A DNA stretch of 64,000 nt from Thalassotalea crassostreae. GTDB taxonomy: Bacteria > Pseudomonadota > Gammaproteobacteria > Enterobacterales > Alteromonadaceae. The stretch spans positions 2,666,001 through 2,730,000 of the forward strand of contig NZ_CP017689.1 of the NCBI RefSeq assembly GCF_001831495.1. The letters run 5' to 3'. The position numbers and the translations under genes were made by a program. The first letter of the stretch is position 1, and every line of letters starts with the position of its first letter. Positions 27,683-36,952 of the stretch are shown in pieces. The notes under the pieces were generated by a model. The model made no database searches. It was not told where the DNA came from and saw only the letters and a list, made by a program, of their open reading frames with translations.

Positions 27683-29251
27683 CTATTTTTCAGAAAATGA
27701 TTTTTTGCAATAGATGGAATCCATTATTTCGCCAAAAAATTGTGATTCATTATCGTCTTCGCTGTCGACATCATTAATACATATACATGACAATCTTTGA
27801 TCGTTCAAAAATAATCTTTCTAAACGCCTATGAGCTGTTTCTTCATTTAAATTTATATATCCATACCTTATAGAGCTTGGTTCAGAAAAACCCTTTGAAT
27901 ATCCCCAATGGTGTATAAGTGCAGACAAAATAGAATAGTCACCAAATGCTCTAAAACGAGATTTGCTGTTGCTTATAAAAATTTCTGGCACTTCATTTTC
28001 AAGCTTTTCTATTGCAGATTTTTTTAGAGCTATAGGTGTATGCTGAAACTTCCTAAGAGGGCGATATCCTGTTAGCGTTTCAATTAGCTGCTGATTATTG
28101 ATAGCGGCTATATCTACAGGCAATAGCTCTTCAGATTTTTGTAAAGGTATAAACGCCCCCGTGCTATAAAAGAACTTACTGCTCCTACCAAATGGTGTAA
28201 AGAAATCAGACTTTGAAATAGGTCTACGTAATAAGCAATCATCATTAAAGTATAGAAAGTTTTCTGATAAACCTTTAATTCTGTGCAAATTTGACTCAAT
28301 TGCATGAGAATTAAATACTGGTAAGTAAGAGTTATCCATAAAGATATTAGAATGATAGATAATTTCTACTTTTTCGTTTTCTTTAAACCAAATAGGTACT
28401 TGGTTATCAGTTACAATATAAATTTTTCGCACCCAAGGCGCATACATCAGTACAGATCTTAGAGCATATTTAAGTTCATCTCGTGACTTGAAGCGGCTAT
28501 TGGAAGCGGCAGTTCTAGGCTTTTTATCTGCAACATTCGCGTAATGTGCCTTTTTTTCAGCCCAAACAGGATCATCCCCGTCAACCCATGTAAACACAAC
28601 ATCTACATCAAAATTATACTCATCATTTTTATTCAAATAAGATAGCAATAGTTCGTTATTGAACTCTTCTGATGTTAGCGATTTAAAAGAAAAGTTATTT
28701 ATGCGGCTTTCGTAATGATTTTTATCATTAATTTCTAATAAAAATATTTTAATACAAACGTCTAGGCCATAAATTAATGCGCCTTGTGATGATAAAAGCT
28801 CTTTATACAAACATATAGGTGATTTTTTGTTTATACTGAGACTATAAAAATCATGATTTTTGCCTTTTAAATCCTTTCCTTTTATTGAGACTCTAATGCC
28901 TTGAGATAGGAGAGTTGTTATTCTATTGTTGAAGTCAGCTTTTGAAATAAAAATACAATAAGATCGCTCTGAATTTCGATTGTTCTTTACTTCAAAATAT
29001 TTAAAATCTTCGAAAAGTACTTCAAAAGAAATATTTATATCGTTCATTACATCGTTGCTTGAAGTAAAAGATGTCAATTCAAAAGAAACACTATCTGTAT
29101 TATTGTTTGGAATTTCAATAACATTTTTAACAATCACTCTATTTCTAGAGGCATTTTTAAATCTAAATTTAAAATACCCTCTATACAATAACGTATAAAG
29201 CCTCGCTGGCAGTATTCGTTGACATAATTTTTTAACAAGTGCTAAGTTCAT
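27683..29251 (-). CDS. Stealth-family capsular polysaccharide phosphotransferase
   Basis: 522 residues with the four Stealth conserved regions: CR1 VVFTWVDGDDPVWAEK near residue 220, CR2 SRDELKYALRSVLMYAPWV with IYIVTDNQVP and YFNDDCLLRRP, a CR3 block and CR4 with CICINDVDSED near the end. The family transfers sugar-1-phosphates, forming phosphodiester-linked polymers (relatives include capsule polymerases and GlcNAc-1-phosphotransferase). The first 210 residues are an extra domain without a recognised motif. It is two bases from the next sulfotransferase-like gene. Confidence 0.9.
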   Translation of the reverse strand: MNLALVKKLCQRILPARLYTLLYRGYFKFRFKNASRNRVIVKNVIEIPNNNTDSVSFELTSFTSSNDVMNDINISFEVLFEDFKYFEVKNNRNSERSYCIFISKADFNNRITTLLSQGIRVSIKGKDLKGKNHDFYSLSINKKSPICLYKELLSSQGALIYGLDVCIKIFLLEINDKNHYESRINNFSFKSLTSEEFNNELLLSYLNKNDEYNFDVDVVFTWVDGDDPVWAEKKAHYANVADKKPRTAASNSRFKSRDELKYALRSVLMYAPWVRKIYIVTDNQVPIWFKENEKVEIIYHSNIFMDNSYLPVFNSHAIESNLHRIKGLSENFLYFNDDCLLRRPISKSDFFTPFGRSSKFFYSTGAFIPLQKSEELLPVDIAAINNQQLIETLTGYRPLRKFQHTPIALKKSAIEKLENEVPEIFISNSKSRFRAFGDYSILSALIHHWGYSKGFSEPSSIRYGYINLNEETAHRRLERLFLNDQRLSCICINDVDSEDDNESQFFGEIMDSIYCKKSFSEK

Positions 29252-29252
29252 A

Positions 29253-30314
29253 CTACTTTCTCACTTTATTGAAAATTTTTGAAATAATACTTCTTTGAGT
29301 TTCATATTTGCCAATATGCTGCTTATAAAATAGTTCTAACTCTTTTTTCTCTTCTCTATTTAAACTTAAATTACTTTTACTTAAATAATTTTCAAAGTTA
29401 TCATCAAATAAGCTATCGGAACCAAAATTGTATTTTTTTAACAATTTTTCATTGCTTTCATGAAAATAATTGTAAAACTTAATTGCTTGTGATTTAGATG
29501 GTAATAATTTTCCGCTACATTTTAAAAATTTCAACTTTGAATAAACCAACCTTCTTTCATCAATAGTAAGTCTATTCTTGTATGCATATATTAACCCTTG
29601 CTGTTGCATGCGAGATAATGAAATGTTTGCATTTTTAAATTCTTTAACCTTATTTTCGATGTCTGAACTGATGCTAATATCTAAGTTTGTTAAAAAGTCG
29701 ATAATAATATTAGATCGTATGAATCTACTTTTATCAAAGATTCGTGGAATTATATTTTCTACACCAAACGATTCTTCCCAGGCCTTTAACATTTCGAAAT
29801 AATTAAAATAGGCCATTGCGTCCATATCATTTTTATTGGGTAAGATTTCCCCCGTTACTCCCCATAAATAAGTCATTTTTCGATTAGGTTTACAAGATTC
29901 TTGAAAAAAAGAGCACGCGCTTTGGTCTTGCCTTCTCAAATAAACTATTACCTTGAAGTTGTCTGTAAAAGTCGATAAAAACTTTTTAAACTCTTTGATA
30001 GATTTTTTATTCGTTAAAATAAACCGTTCAGCTGAAATTAGAATTTTTTCATTGTTATTATTCTGTTTTTTTTCAAAAAGGTAACTTTTAAGAGCATCTA
30101 TTTTCCAACTATTGAAGCCTTTAAGTTTAAACGTTTTAGACTTCTTATAGGGTAAGGTCTTTTGACAATTACCTGACTTATTAACTGTACCGTCAGGATT
30201 AAAAGAAAAAATATCGAAATTTTCAATTTTTTCCTTATGTTCAAAAAGAAATTTCTGAATTGTTGTTGTAGCAGTTTTAGGGTAGCCAATATGTAATATT
30301 ATCTGTTTAATCAT
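29253..30314 (-). CDS. Sulfotransferase-like protein
   Basis: 353 residues with a PAPS-type P-loop HIGYPKTATTTIQKFL (8-23) and VIVYLRRQDQSACSFFQ near residue 122, which corresponds to the 3'-phosphate-binding segment. It probably sulfates a sugar or other capsule component. It resembles the plus-strand protein at 17425 in its P-loop but is otherwise different, and it lacks the coiled-coil tail. It lies between the Stealth gene and the capsule export gene kpsE. Confidence 0.75.
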   Translation of the reverse strand: MIKQIILHIGYPKTATTTIQKFLFEHKEKIENFDIFSFNPDGTVNKSGNCQKTLPYKKSKTFKLKGFNSWKIDALKSYLFEKKQNNNNEKILISAERFILTNKKSIKEFKKFLSTFTDNFKVIVYLRRQDQSACSFFQESCKPNRKMTYLWGVTGEILPNKNDMDAMAYFNYFEMLKAWEESFGVENIIPRIFDKSRFIRSNIIIDFLTNLDISISSDIENKVKEFKNANISLSRMQQQGLIYAYKNRLTIDERRLVYSKLKFLKCSGKLLPSKSQAIKFYNYFHESNEKLLKKYNFGSDSLFDDNFENYLSKSNLSLNREEKKELELFYKQHIGKYETQRSIISKIFNKVRK

Positions 30315-30323
30315 AATTAGTAC

Positions 30324-31757
30324 CTATCTAAGCTCTCGAATAGTAGAAGAAATTATTTGAACTATTGCAAACAGCAATAATAAAATTACTATAAATAAAG
30401 ATATATTATAGATTACCTTAGGATATGTATTATCGTCTGGTAGTGTAGGTGATTCAAGAACAACCAAGTATTGCAGTTGGCGATAAGCTTCTATTCTAGA
30501 CTTTTCAAGTGACACCAGCGAAGAAGTATATGCCTGTAACGACAGTTCAACATCAACTTTGTAGTCTGAATACTTAGCAGAAATTTCACCCACAGAATAA
30601 TTCTCTGCAATTGAATGCTCTGTCAATCGAGATTTTTCCTCGCGAAGTTGCCCCTCCAACGAATTTATTATGCGCTTTAATGATAATACCTGAGGTGCAT
30701 CTGGACTCATTATAGCTTCAAGTGTATTAAGTTCAGTTCTTTTGGCTGATAGAGTGGCTTCTATATTGTAGGCTATTTGTTGTAAAGCAACTCCTTCGGC
30801 AGCAGGATCAAGCAAGTTATATTTTTGCTGAAAGTTTAATAGCGCTTTTTTTGAGTTTTCTAGGCGCTTTTCTACTATTTTATGCTCACCTTCGATAAAG
30901 GTTAATTGGGCAGATGCTAATTGATGGCCAATGTTATTTATAAACCATTCAGCTCTTTTAATTATACTCTCATTAATTTCTTTTGCTGCCTCTGGAGTAA
31001 AACCTTGGGTTTTAATGCTAATAATCGATGATAATTCGTCAATCTCCACTATAACGAAGTCTTGGTAGTGAGCTAATATGTCTTCTTGCGTTGCCCAAGC
31101 ATTAATTCTGCTAAAAATATCAGCGTCAGAAGTTTTATAATGATCAATAATTGAGATACTTTGTTGAAGATATTCTAGCATATCTGAAGAGTGGACATAG
31201 CTTTCGACCAATTTAGAATCAGTATCTCCCGTGTTAACACCTAAACCACTAAGCAACGCCATTGATGCATCCATAGTTGCCTGAGCATCGGGTTGCCTTA
31301 CAATAACCTGGGAATGACTTTCAAATCTTGGGCTAGCTAATATGATTTGTTGAAAAGTAAATATTATCCAAGGAAGCAGCACAAACAAATATATAGGATG
31401 TTGCAAAGCCGGGGGAACCTTTTTCAACCATACTCCCGTTAAAATATTTTTCTTTAATATAGTTTTATCAATTTCTTTATTTGAAGTACTTTTACTTTTA
31501 GAGGAAAGTATAGGAGATTTCAAATCCTCTAACTCTGCTCTATATTCATTCAACTTACGCTTAATTACCGGACCTGTAGGTCTTAAGTTATGTGCTCTTT
31601 GCATCAATCTATAAGCTAACTCTAAATCTTTCTTTTCGATTTTGATGGCTCGATTTTTTATGAACATGGGGTCATTCCATTGCTCATCAGTAACCATGCT
31701 TTTAAAACTTAAATATTTTTCTTCTAAATTATCGATCTTTAATTGACTCATATTCAT
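30324..31757 (-). CDS. kpsE: Capsule export inner-membrane protein (KpsE/CtrB type)
   Basis: A 477-residue polysaccharide co-polymerase-like protein of ABC-type capsule export. Two membrane helices (about 122-141 and 448-468) bracket a long periplasmic coiled-coil domain containing FESHSQVIVRQPDAQATMDA and heptad-rich helices. It links the KpsMT transporter to the outer-membrane pore. The N-terminal cytoplasmic part of about 120 residues is longer than usual. Its start overlaps the kpsT stop (ATGA). Confidence 0.88.
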   Translation of the reverse strand: MNMSQLKIDNLEEKYLSFKSMVTDEQWNDPMFIKNRAIKIEKKDLELAYRLMQRAHNLRPTGPVIKRKLNEYRAELEDLKSPILSSKSKSTSNKEIDKTILKKNILTGVWLKKVPPALQHPIYLFVLLPWIIFTFQQIILASPRFESHSQVIVRQPDAQATMDASMALLSGLGVNTGDTDSKLVESYVHSSDMLEYLQQSISIIDHYKTSDADIFSRINAWATQEDILAHYQDFVIVEIDELSSIISIKTQGFTPEAAKEINESIIKRAEWFINNIGHQLASAQLTFIEGEHKIVEKRLENSKKALLNFQQKYNLLDPAAEGVALQQIAYNIEATLSAKRTELNTLEAIMSPDAPQVLSLKRIINSLEGQLREEKSRLTEHSIAENYSVGEISAKYSDYKVDVELSLQAYTSSLVSLEKSRIEAYRQLQYLVVLESPTLPDDNTYPKVIYNISLFIVILLLLFAIVQIISSTIRELR

Positions 31758-32404
31758 ATAGCCTGATATATATCTATTGCTTGTTCTAAATTATTATAAA
31801 ATGTTAGTTCACCATCATTTATAACTATTGCACTATCACAAAACATCCTAATATCATCTAATTCGTGACTAACCATAATAACATTAGCTGATCTACTTTT
31901 GCTTAAAAGGGCATCTTTTGCTTTTCGTTTGAATGAAGGGTCACCTACAGAGGTGGCTTCATCGATTAGGTAAATATCAAAGTCAATTGAAATGCAGCAA
32001 GCAAAAGCTAAGCGACTCCTCATTCCGCTAGAATAATTTTTTACAGGTAAATCAAATTTTTTTTTCAATCCAGCAAATTCGAAGACCTTTTGCTCATAAT
32101 CGTCTAAGTCAAATACACCATTTACACGTCCAATAAATCTTGTATTCTCTCTACCTGTCATTTTGGGATGTATCCCTGTCGCCAAAGCAACCGGCCAGGA
32201 AAATTTTTTTTTCGTTCTAATTTGGCCTGTGTTTGGGTACTCACTGCCCGCAAGGATTCTAAAAAGAGTTGACTTACCTGCTCCATTTTTTCCTAAGATC
32301 GCTATATTGTGACCATCCGGAATTTCAAAATTTAAGTCTTTAAACACGTATTGACGACCTATTTTTGAAGGATAAAATTTTGTCAAATTAACCAATTTAA
32401 TCAT
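31754..32404 (-). CDS. kpsT: Capsule export ABC-transporter ATPase (KpsT/CtrD type)
   Basis: 216 residues with Walker A GKNGAGKST (38-46), ABC signature YSSGM (124-128) and Walker B IYLIDEA (144-150). It powers export of lipid-linked polysaccharide. The open frame reaches seven codons upstream, but the ATG at 32404 overlaps the kpsM stop by one base (TAATG), a better coupled start. It is full length for the family. Confidence 0.94.
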   Translation of the reverse strand: MIKLVNLTKFYPSKIGRQYVFKDLNFEIPDGHNIAILGKNGAGKSTLFRILAGSEYPNTGQIRTKKKFSWPVALATGIHPKMTGRENTRFIGRVNGVFDLDDYEQKVFEFAGLKKKFDLPVKNYSSGMRSRLAFACCISIDFDIYLIDEATSVGDPSFKRKAKDALLSKSRSANVIMVSHELDDIRMFCDSAIVINDGELTFYNNLEQAIDIYQAI

Positions 32405-33186
32405 TAATTTAAAACCTTTTTCCATGTAACCTTATAACAAGCTAAAGAAAAAAATAAAAACATTAAAGTTACAATTGAAATAAAACCTAGGTTGACATCA
32501 ATAGCTTGATAACTTGGATAAGCTGCATCTCTAGATAACTCTATAGCGTGTAGTATTGGGTTCCAACTAAAATAAACTCTATACTCTTCAGGAATGTCTT
32601 TTAAGCTAAAGAATACACCGGAAATAAAAAACATAGGTCTTTGCAATAGGCCTCTAACCTTTTCAATTTCTGGAACAAAACTTCGTCCAATAGCAAAAAG
32701 TAATCCTAAACTCATTGCAAAGCACCAAATTAAAAATAAGTACAAAATAATTGACAAGGGATCAAATAAAGACACTTCCATTTGAAATAAATAAATTATC
32801 TTAAACAAGACTAATATAACGATAACTATAATAATAAATTGAAACAATGCTGCAGCAATTAAAGCGCTAATGGGGTGTACTTGTCTAAAAGCAAAAAGCG
32901 CTTTGTTTTTATTGATAGATTTTGTGCAATTATTTAGGGTTAAAATAAATAATTGTATAAATAGCATGCCATACATCATAAAAACAAAAGTCGGCATTGT
33001 ATGTGTAAAATCACCGCCAATTAAACTTCGAACAAATGATAAGACGAATATAAATACCAAAGGGTTAAATATAGCCCAACCTATACCAAATTTATCATTA
33101 AATTGACTTCGAATTTCACGCAAAAACAGCGCAAAAATAACGTCTTGCCAAATTTTTATGTTAGAACGACTTCTTATTCCAGCCAT
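32404..33186 (-). CDS. kpsM: Capsule export ABC permease (KpsM/CtrC type)
   Basis: A 260-residue ABC-2 permease with about six membrane helices and the DVIFALFLREIRSQFNDKFG N-terminus typical of KpsM. It forms the inner-membrane channel for the capsular chain. It is three bases downstream of the kpsD-like gene and is coupled to kpsT. Confidence 0.93.
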   Translation of the reverse strand: MAGIRSRSNIKIWQDVIFALFLREIRSQFNDKFGIGWAIFNPLVFIFVLSFVRSLIGGDFTHTMPTFVFMMYGMLFIQLFILTLNNCTKSINKNKALFAFRQVHPISALIAAALFQFIIIVIVILVLFKIIYLFQMEVSLFDPLSIILYLFLIWCFAMSLGLLFAIGRSFVPEIEKVRGLLQRPMFFISGVFFSLKDIPEEYRVYFSWNPILHAIELSRDAAYPSYQAIDVNLGFISIVTLMFLFFSLACYKVTWKKVLN

Positions 33187-33189
33187 TTT

Positions 33190-35010
33190 TTAATTCGCAA
33201 CAACATCTGCGGCAACAGCTATTTGATAAATTATTTGTGTTAGATCTTTGACTGTTTGCATAGTTTTAGCGACAACTCTTGGAAGAACCAATAATTGGTC
33301 ACCAGGTTTAAGAGCGACGTTGGTAGAGTTTTGTGCAACCCAAGAATCAGAATCTTGGTCATAGAATGAGATCATCCCGTTTGCATGAACAATTATGATC
33401 CTTTCATAATTCGCTCGTTCAGTATATCCGCCAGCCCAAGCAATATAATCAGTGACAGACGCTTGCGGGTTGTAGACAACAGATTGTGGCATTAATACTT
33501 CGCCGCCAATATGGATAAGCTCAGTTTTAGGAGGGATTACAATCGTATCGCCTTGCTCTAAGTTAATGTTCGCGACATTACCGTTTTCAGAAACAATAAC
33601 CTTTCCTAGTGGTTCTATTTGCTTCGCCCGCATAACAAATGACGAAACAAGTGATGCTTCTTGTACCTGAATAGCAGATTCACCTGTCGAAATTGCAGGC
33701 GTTGTATATACGCTGCGCTCTAGTCGGTCGAGCGCCTGAGTTATCATTTCTTTTTGTTTTTCAGCCACAGATTCTCGGCGAATATAGATCGAACTAAAAT
33801 CAGCTTGTTCAGGGTCAATCTGAATATGGTTTAACATGTCGTAGAGTTTTGTTGGCTTTTTGGTCGTATAAAAAGACGGCCCGATAAAGCTTCCTTCGAG
33901 TTTTATATCAAGTACCTGAGCGTCCCAGTCATCATTAAAAAATAACTTATCGCCATCTTCTAGAAGGATGTTATAAAACTCTGAAATAGGTAAATATGTT
34001 GAAAAAGGCCCAGATGATCGATTTCCTATAACACCAACATGGGAGATTTTACTTAAAGGCTTTGCAAAACTAATTAATTCTTGTCCCGTTGATTTAGCTT
34101 TATCAAATTCAAATCTGAATGGATTTTTAGCGCCAGCAGTGACCACAACAGTTGCCCCTTGCGGTTGCACCAAAATTACATCCTTATCTTTAAAGTTAAC
34201 AACTGGCATATTACCATTGCGAATAAAGTCGTATAGATCTATAGACTCTATAACTTTGCCTTTACGCAAGATATCAATTTTTCGATAACTTCCACGTTCA
34301 CTATCAATACCACCAGCACGCTTTAAAAAATATAAAATTGAGTCTGACGCCATACCTGCATATTGGCCTGGACGTATTACTGGGCCCGAAATATAGATGC
34401 TTACAGGAGTCGCGGTGAGCAAATTTACATATATTTGCACATTCTGCTTATATATAGTTCGCAATTTCGAAGTGACTAATTGATTCACTTTACTAGCAGG
34501 CACATTCTTAACTTGAATTGGCCCCACTTCCGGAATAAAGATATTCCCCTGATTATCGACCGTTGATACATCAGCATAATTAACCGCGCCCCAAAGCCAA
34601 ATGGACAATTTATCGCCTGGAGCTATTAAGTAGTCATCATTAAGCCCGTCGATTCGTTCACTCTCGTATCCTCCAGCAAATAAATTTGCCCCATACGGTG
34701 CAGGCATTCCCTCTTCAACAACAGGAAGGATTTGTTCGATATTATATTCACCCGGTAACATTTGACCTTGACGATACAACTGCATGTATTGCTCTTGAGT
34801 CAGCGAATCCATCTCAGCTGAACCACCTGCGGTTTCTAGCTGCATCATTGCTTCATTGGGTGTCATTGATCCGGCTAACGCTTGATTTGCAGCATCCATT
34901 TTGGCTGATTTAGGTAATGCGGCGTTTGCATTAACTGTAACTATTGAAATAAACGCTAGTACAGTGAAAGTGCGAGTAGCAATAGAAAATGAAGAGGATA
35001 ATTTATTCAT
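33190..35010 (-). CDS. kpsD: Polysaccharide export outer-membrane/periplasmic protein (KpsD/Wza family)
   Basis: 606 residues. A signal peptide is cleaved around ANA-ALP and there is no lipobox cysteine, as in KpsD rather than Wza. A polysaccharide export domain (DDYLIAPGDKLSIWLWGAV near 130) and several SLBB-like domains follow. It forms the route across the periplasm and outer membrane for capsule. Its ATG overlaps the stop of the preceding lipoprotein by one base (TAATG), so the two are translationally coupled. Confidence 0.9.
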   Translation of the reverse strand: MNKLSSSFSIATRTFTVLAFISIVTVNANAALPKSAKMDAANQALAGSMTPNEAMMQLETAGGSAEMDSLTQEQYMQLYRQGQMLPGEYNIEQILPVVEEGMPAPYGANLFAGGYESERIDGLNDDYLIAPGDKLSIWLWGAVNYADVSTVDNQGNIFIPEVGPIQVKNVPASKVNQLVTSKLRTIYKQNVQIYVNLLTATPVSIYISGPVIRPGQYAGMASDSILYFLKRAGGIDSERGSYRKIDILRKGKVIESIDLYDFIRNGNMPVVNFKDKDVILVQPQGATVVVTAGAKNPFRFEFDKAKSTGQELISFAKPLSKISHVGVIGNRSSGPFSTYLPISEFYNILLEDGDKLFFNDDWDAQVLDIKLEGSFIGPSFYTTKKPTKLYDMLNHIQIDPEQADFSSIYIRRESVAEKQKEMITQALDRLERSVYTTPAISTGESAIQVQEASLVSSFVMRAKQIEPLGKVIVSENGNVANINLEQGDTIVIPPKTELIHIGGEVLMPQSVVYNPQASVTDYIAWAGGYTERANYERIIIVHANGMISFYDQDSDSWVAQNSTNVALKPGDQLLVLPRVVAKTMQTVKDLTQIIYQIAVAADVVAN

Positions 35011-35756
35011 TACACTACTCCATTATATTTTTTTATTAGATTCCCACCTACGTGGGAATGACGAAGGGTGCAGTGGGAATGACGAAGGGTGCAGTGGGAA
35101 TGACGAAGGGTTCCCTCGGAATGACGAAGGGTTCCCTCCGAATGACGTAATGTCGCGACGAGATTAGGTTTTATTGTATGAGATACTGTATTGCTGCCAG
35201 CTAATGAAGTTATACTGTGTGAGAACGAAGTATTGTAGTCTGCGAATGACAGCTTATTGATAGACGAGGGCTCATTACGAGTGACTAATAATGCATTGTT
35301 GTTTAGAGTTGGTACATAATCATTTAACCGCGATGAGTACGTACTATTATCCATTAATGGTGCGATAAAAAACCAAGCGTCATTTTGTTTACACGCTCTG
35401 CGGTCCTGACCATAATATTGATTTGCTGGTTGCAATTGTTTTTGCTTATCATTTTTAGTATTGCTTAACTCGAACGATACACACCAATGCCCCATTGCTG
35501 AAATGTAAGTGTTTTCAATCAAAAACTGACCGTATTCACTGTCAAATGATACGCCTTTAAAAGCATTATTTAAGTTTACCCAAAGTGATTCTGGTAATAA
35601 TTGAGCCGAGGAAAAACCTTTCAGGTTTAGGTTAATTAATGGTCTTTCAGCCACAACATCCGGTGGTGAAGAACATGCCGAAAGGAAAGAGAAACCGGCA
35701 AGGTAAAACAGGAAACAGTATTTTTTCATTTTTTTATACTTATACTTTGCAAACAT
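35010..35756 (-). CDS. Lipoprotein with a repeat-encoded C-terminus
   Basis: 248 residues. A lipoprotein signal ends at SFLSACSS (lipobox Cys near residue 28). The middle (30-200) is an unrecognised, probably beta-rich domain. The last 45 residues read as 7-residue repeats: TLRHSEG, TLRHSEG, TLRHSHC, TLRHSHC, TLRHSHV, then GGNL. The DNA behind them is a 21-bp tandem repeat of the dispersed 'GTGGGAATGACGAAGGGTGCA' type, which keeps the frame open up to the stop coupled with kpsD. The natural C-terminus may have been replaced. It is the first gene of the export operon, so an envelope role in capsule assembly is likely. Confidence 0.7.
   Translation of the reverse strand: MFAKYKYKKMKKYCFLFYLAGFSFLSACSSPPDVVAERPLINLNLKGFSSAQLLPESLWVNLNNAFKGVSFDSEYGQFLIENTYISAMGHWCVSFELSNTKNDKQKQLQPANQYYGQDRRACKQNDAWFFIAPLMDNSTYSSRLNDYVPTLNNNALLVTRNEPSSINKLSFADYNTSFSHSITSLAGSNTVSHTIKPNLVATLRHSEGTLRHSEGTLRHSHCTLRHSHCTLRHSHVGGNLIKKYNGVV
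35052..35156. repeat. Five 21-bp tandem repeats inside the lipoprotein gene
   Basis: Units begin at 35052, 35073, 35094, 35115 and 35136 around the core GGAATGACGAAGGGT. The left flank TTCCCACCTACGTGGGAA is a palindrome typical of dispersed 'RHS-GGN' repeats of proteobacteria. 21 is a multiple of three, so copy number changes do not shift the frame. Confidence 0.92.
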
Positions 35757-35806
35757 GCTATAGAAATATTTTAGTTCAAAAATAAATAGTTAACAGTTTT
35801 TTATTG

Positions 35807-35843
35807 AAAAAAATATTGTATAACAGGGAGTCACGCAAACCAA
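35807..35843 (-). promoter_or_regulatory. Candidate sigma-70 promoter of the capsule export operon
   Basis: On the minus strand a -35 of TTGGTT and a -10 of TACAAT are separated by exactly 17 bases. The predicted start is about 45 bases upstream of the lipoprotein gene. No ops/JUMPstart element was found nearby. Confidence 0.55.
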
Positions 35844-35893
35844 CATATTTAAATGTTAGCATTTGTTTTGATTAAATATTTTTTATTTTTAAA

Positions 35894-36952
35894 TTACGAC
35901 TTCTTTTTGAAGGTGTTCAACGCACTTTCGCTGCGCAAGACTTTGTTGTAGATAACAAACACAACAAGAAACAATGCAAACATGATGCTTTCAGGTACTT
36001 CATAAATTTCACCGGCGATTCCTATAGCCGACATTAAAGCTGCGCAACATGTAAGAATAATTAGCGTTTGGCGTTGGTTATAACCAAGTCTTAACAAGAT
36101 GTGGTGGATATGATCTCTATCAGGTTTAAACGGTGAGTTCCCTCTTTTCACTCGTCTAATGACAATCGCTAGCATATCCATAAGAGGAATAGCAGTTAGC
36201 CACAACGCCGTTACTGCGTTGAATGAACGCAACTCACCTTGAGAGCCTTCCGACAATAACCATACAACGCTTAAACCGATAAACATTGAGCCGGCATCGC
36301 CCATAAATATTTTTTTCGTTTTCCCTTCTGGCAAACCAAGGTTAAACAGTAAATAAGGAAAGATAGCCGTCGCTAAAATTAACGCATAGCTTATGTAACC
36401 TTCGTGTCCTTGATAGATAAATAATATCGAGATACCAGCAAAGGTATTAATGCTTAAAGAGCCAACTAAACCATCAATGCCATCAACCATGTTAAATGCG
36501 TTAATCGCAACGATAATGGCAAAATAAGTAAACGGAATACCAAACCAGCCTAAATCAACATTGCCTAAAGCAAATATATGTCCAAGATCGTGTATATAGG
36601 CGCCAACACCATAGATCATCAAACTGGCTACAATTAGCTGACCAACAAGACGAACACCAACACTAATATCGTACTTATCATCAACAGCACCAATAAATAC
36701 CATCATTGCCGATGCTATAAGATATAGACGAAGTTCTTGGGTATTTGGCATCCAAATAGATGTAGCAGCCAGTACTGCTAGGAAAATTGATATACCACCG
36801 ATCAGCGGTATTTCACCGCTGTGTTTTTTACGAGCGGACGGGGAATCGACCAGACCATATTCTATGGCAACTGGCTTAATTAATTTAATTGATACAAAAG
36901 CAAATAAAAATGCTGTTATCGCAGGATAAAAAAGCACTGAATAATCAAGCAC
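35894..36952 (-). CDS. wecA: WecA-type undecaprenyl-phosphate sugar-1-phosphate transferase
   Basis: About 352 residues and around ten membrane helices. Family motifs are DDKYD near residue 95, NAFNMVDGIDGL near 155, GDAGSMFIG near 220 and PDRDHIHH near 280. It moves GlcNAc-1-P (or a similar sugar-1-P) to undecaprenyl phosphate, the first step of O-antigen-like or teichoic-like glycans. An ATG exists at 36970, but GGAGG sits six bases before the GTG at 36952, which is the better start. It is separated from the export operon by a promoter region. Confidence 0.9.
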   Translation of the reverse strand: MLDYSVLFYPAITAFLFAFVSIKLIKPVAIEYGLVDSPSARKKHSGEIPLIGGISIFLAVLAATSIWMPNTQELRLYLIASAMMVFIGAVDDKYDISVGVRLVGQLIVASLMIYGVGAYIHDLGHIFALGNVDLGWFGIPFTYFAIIVAINAFNMVDGIDGLVGSLSINTFAGISILFIYQGHEGYISYALILATAIFPYLLFNLGLPEGKTKKIFMGDAGSMFIGLSVVWLLSEGSQGELRSFNAVTALWLTAIPLMDMLAIVIRRVKRGNSPFKPDRDHIHHILLRLGYNQRQTLIILTCCAALMSAIGIAGEIYEVPESIMFALFLVVFVIYNKVLRSESALNTFKKKS

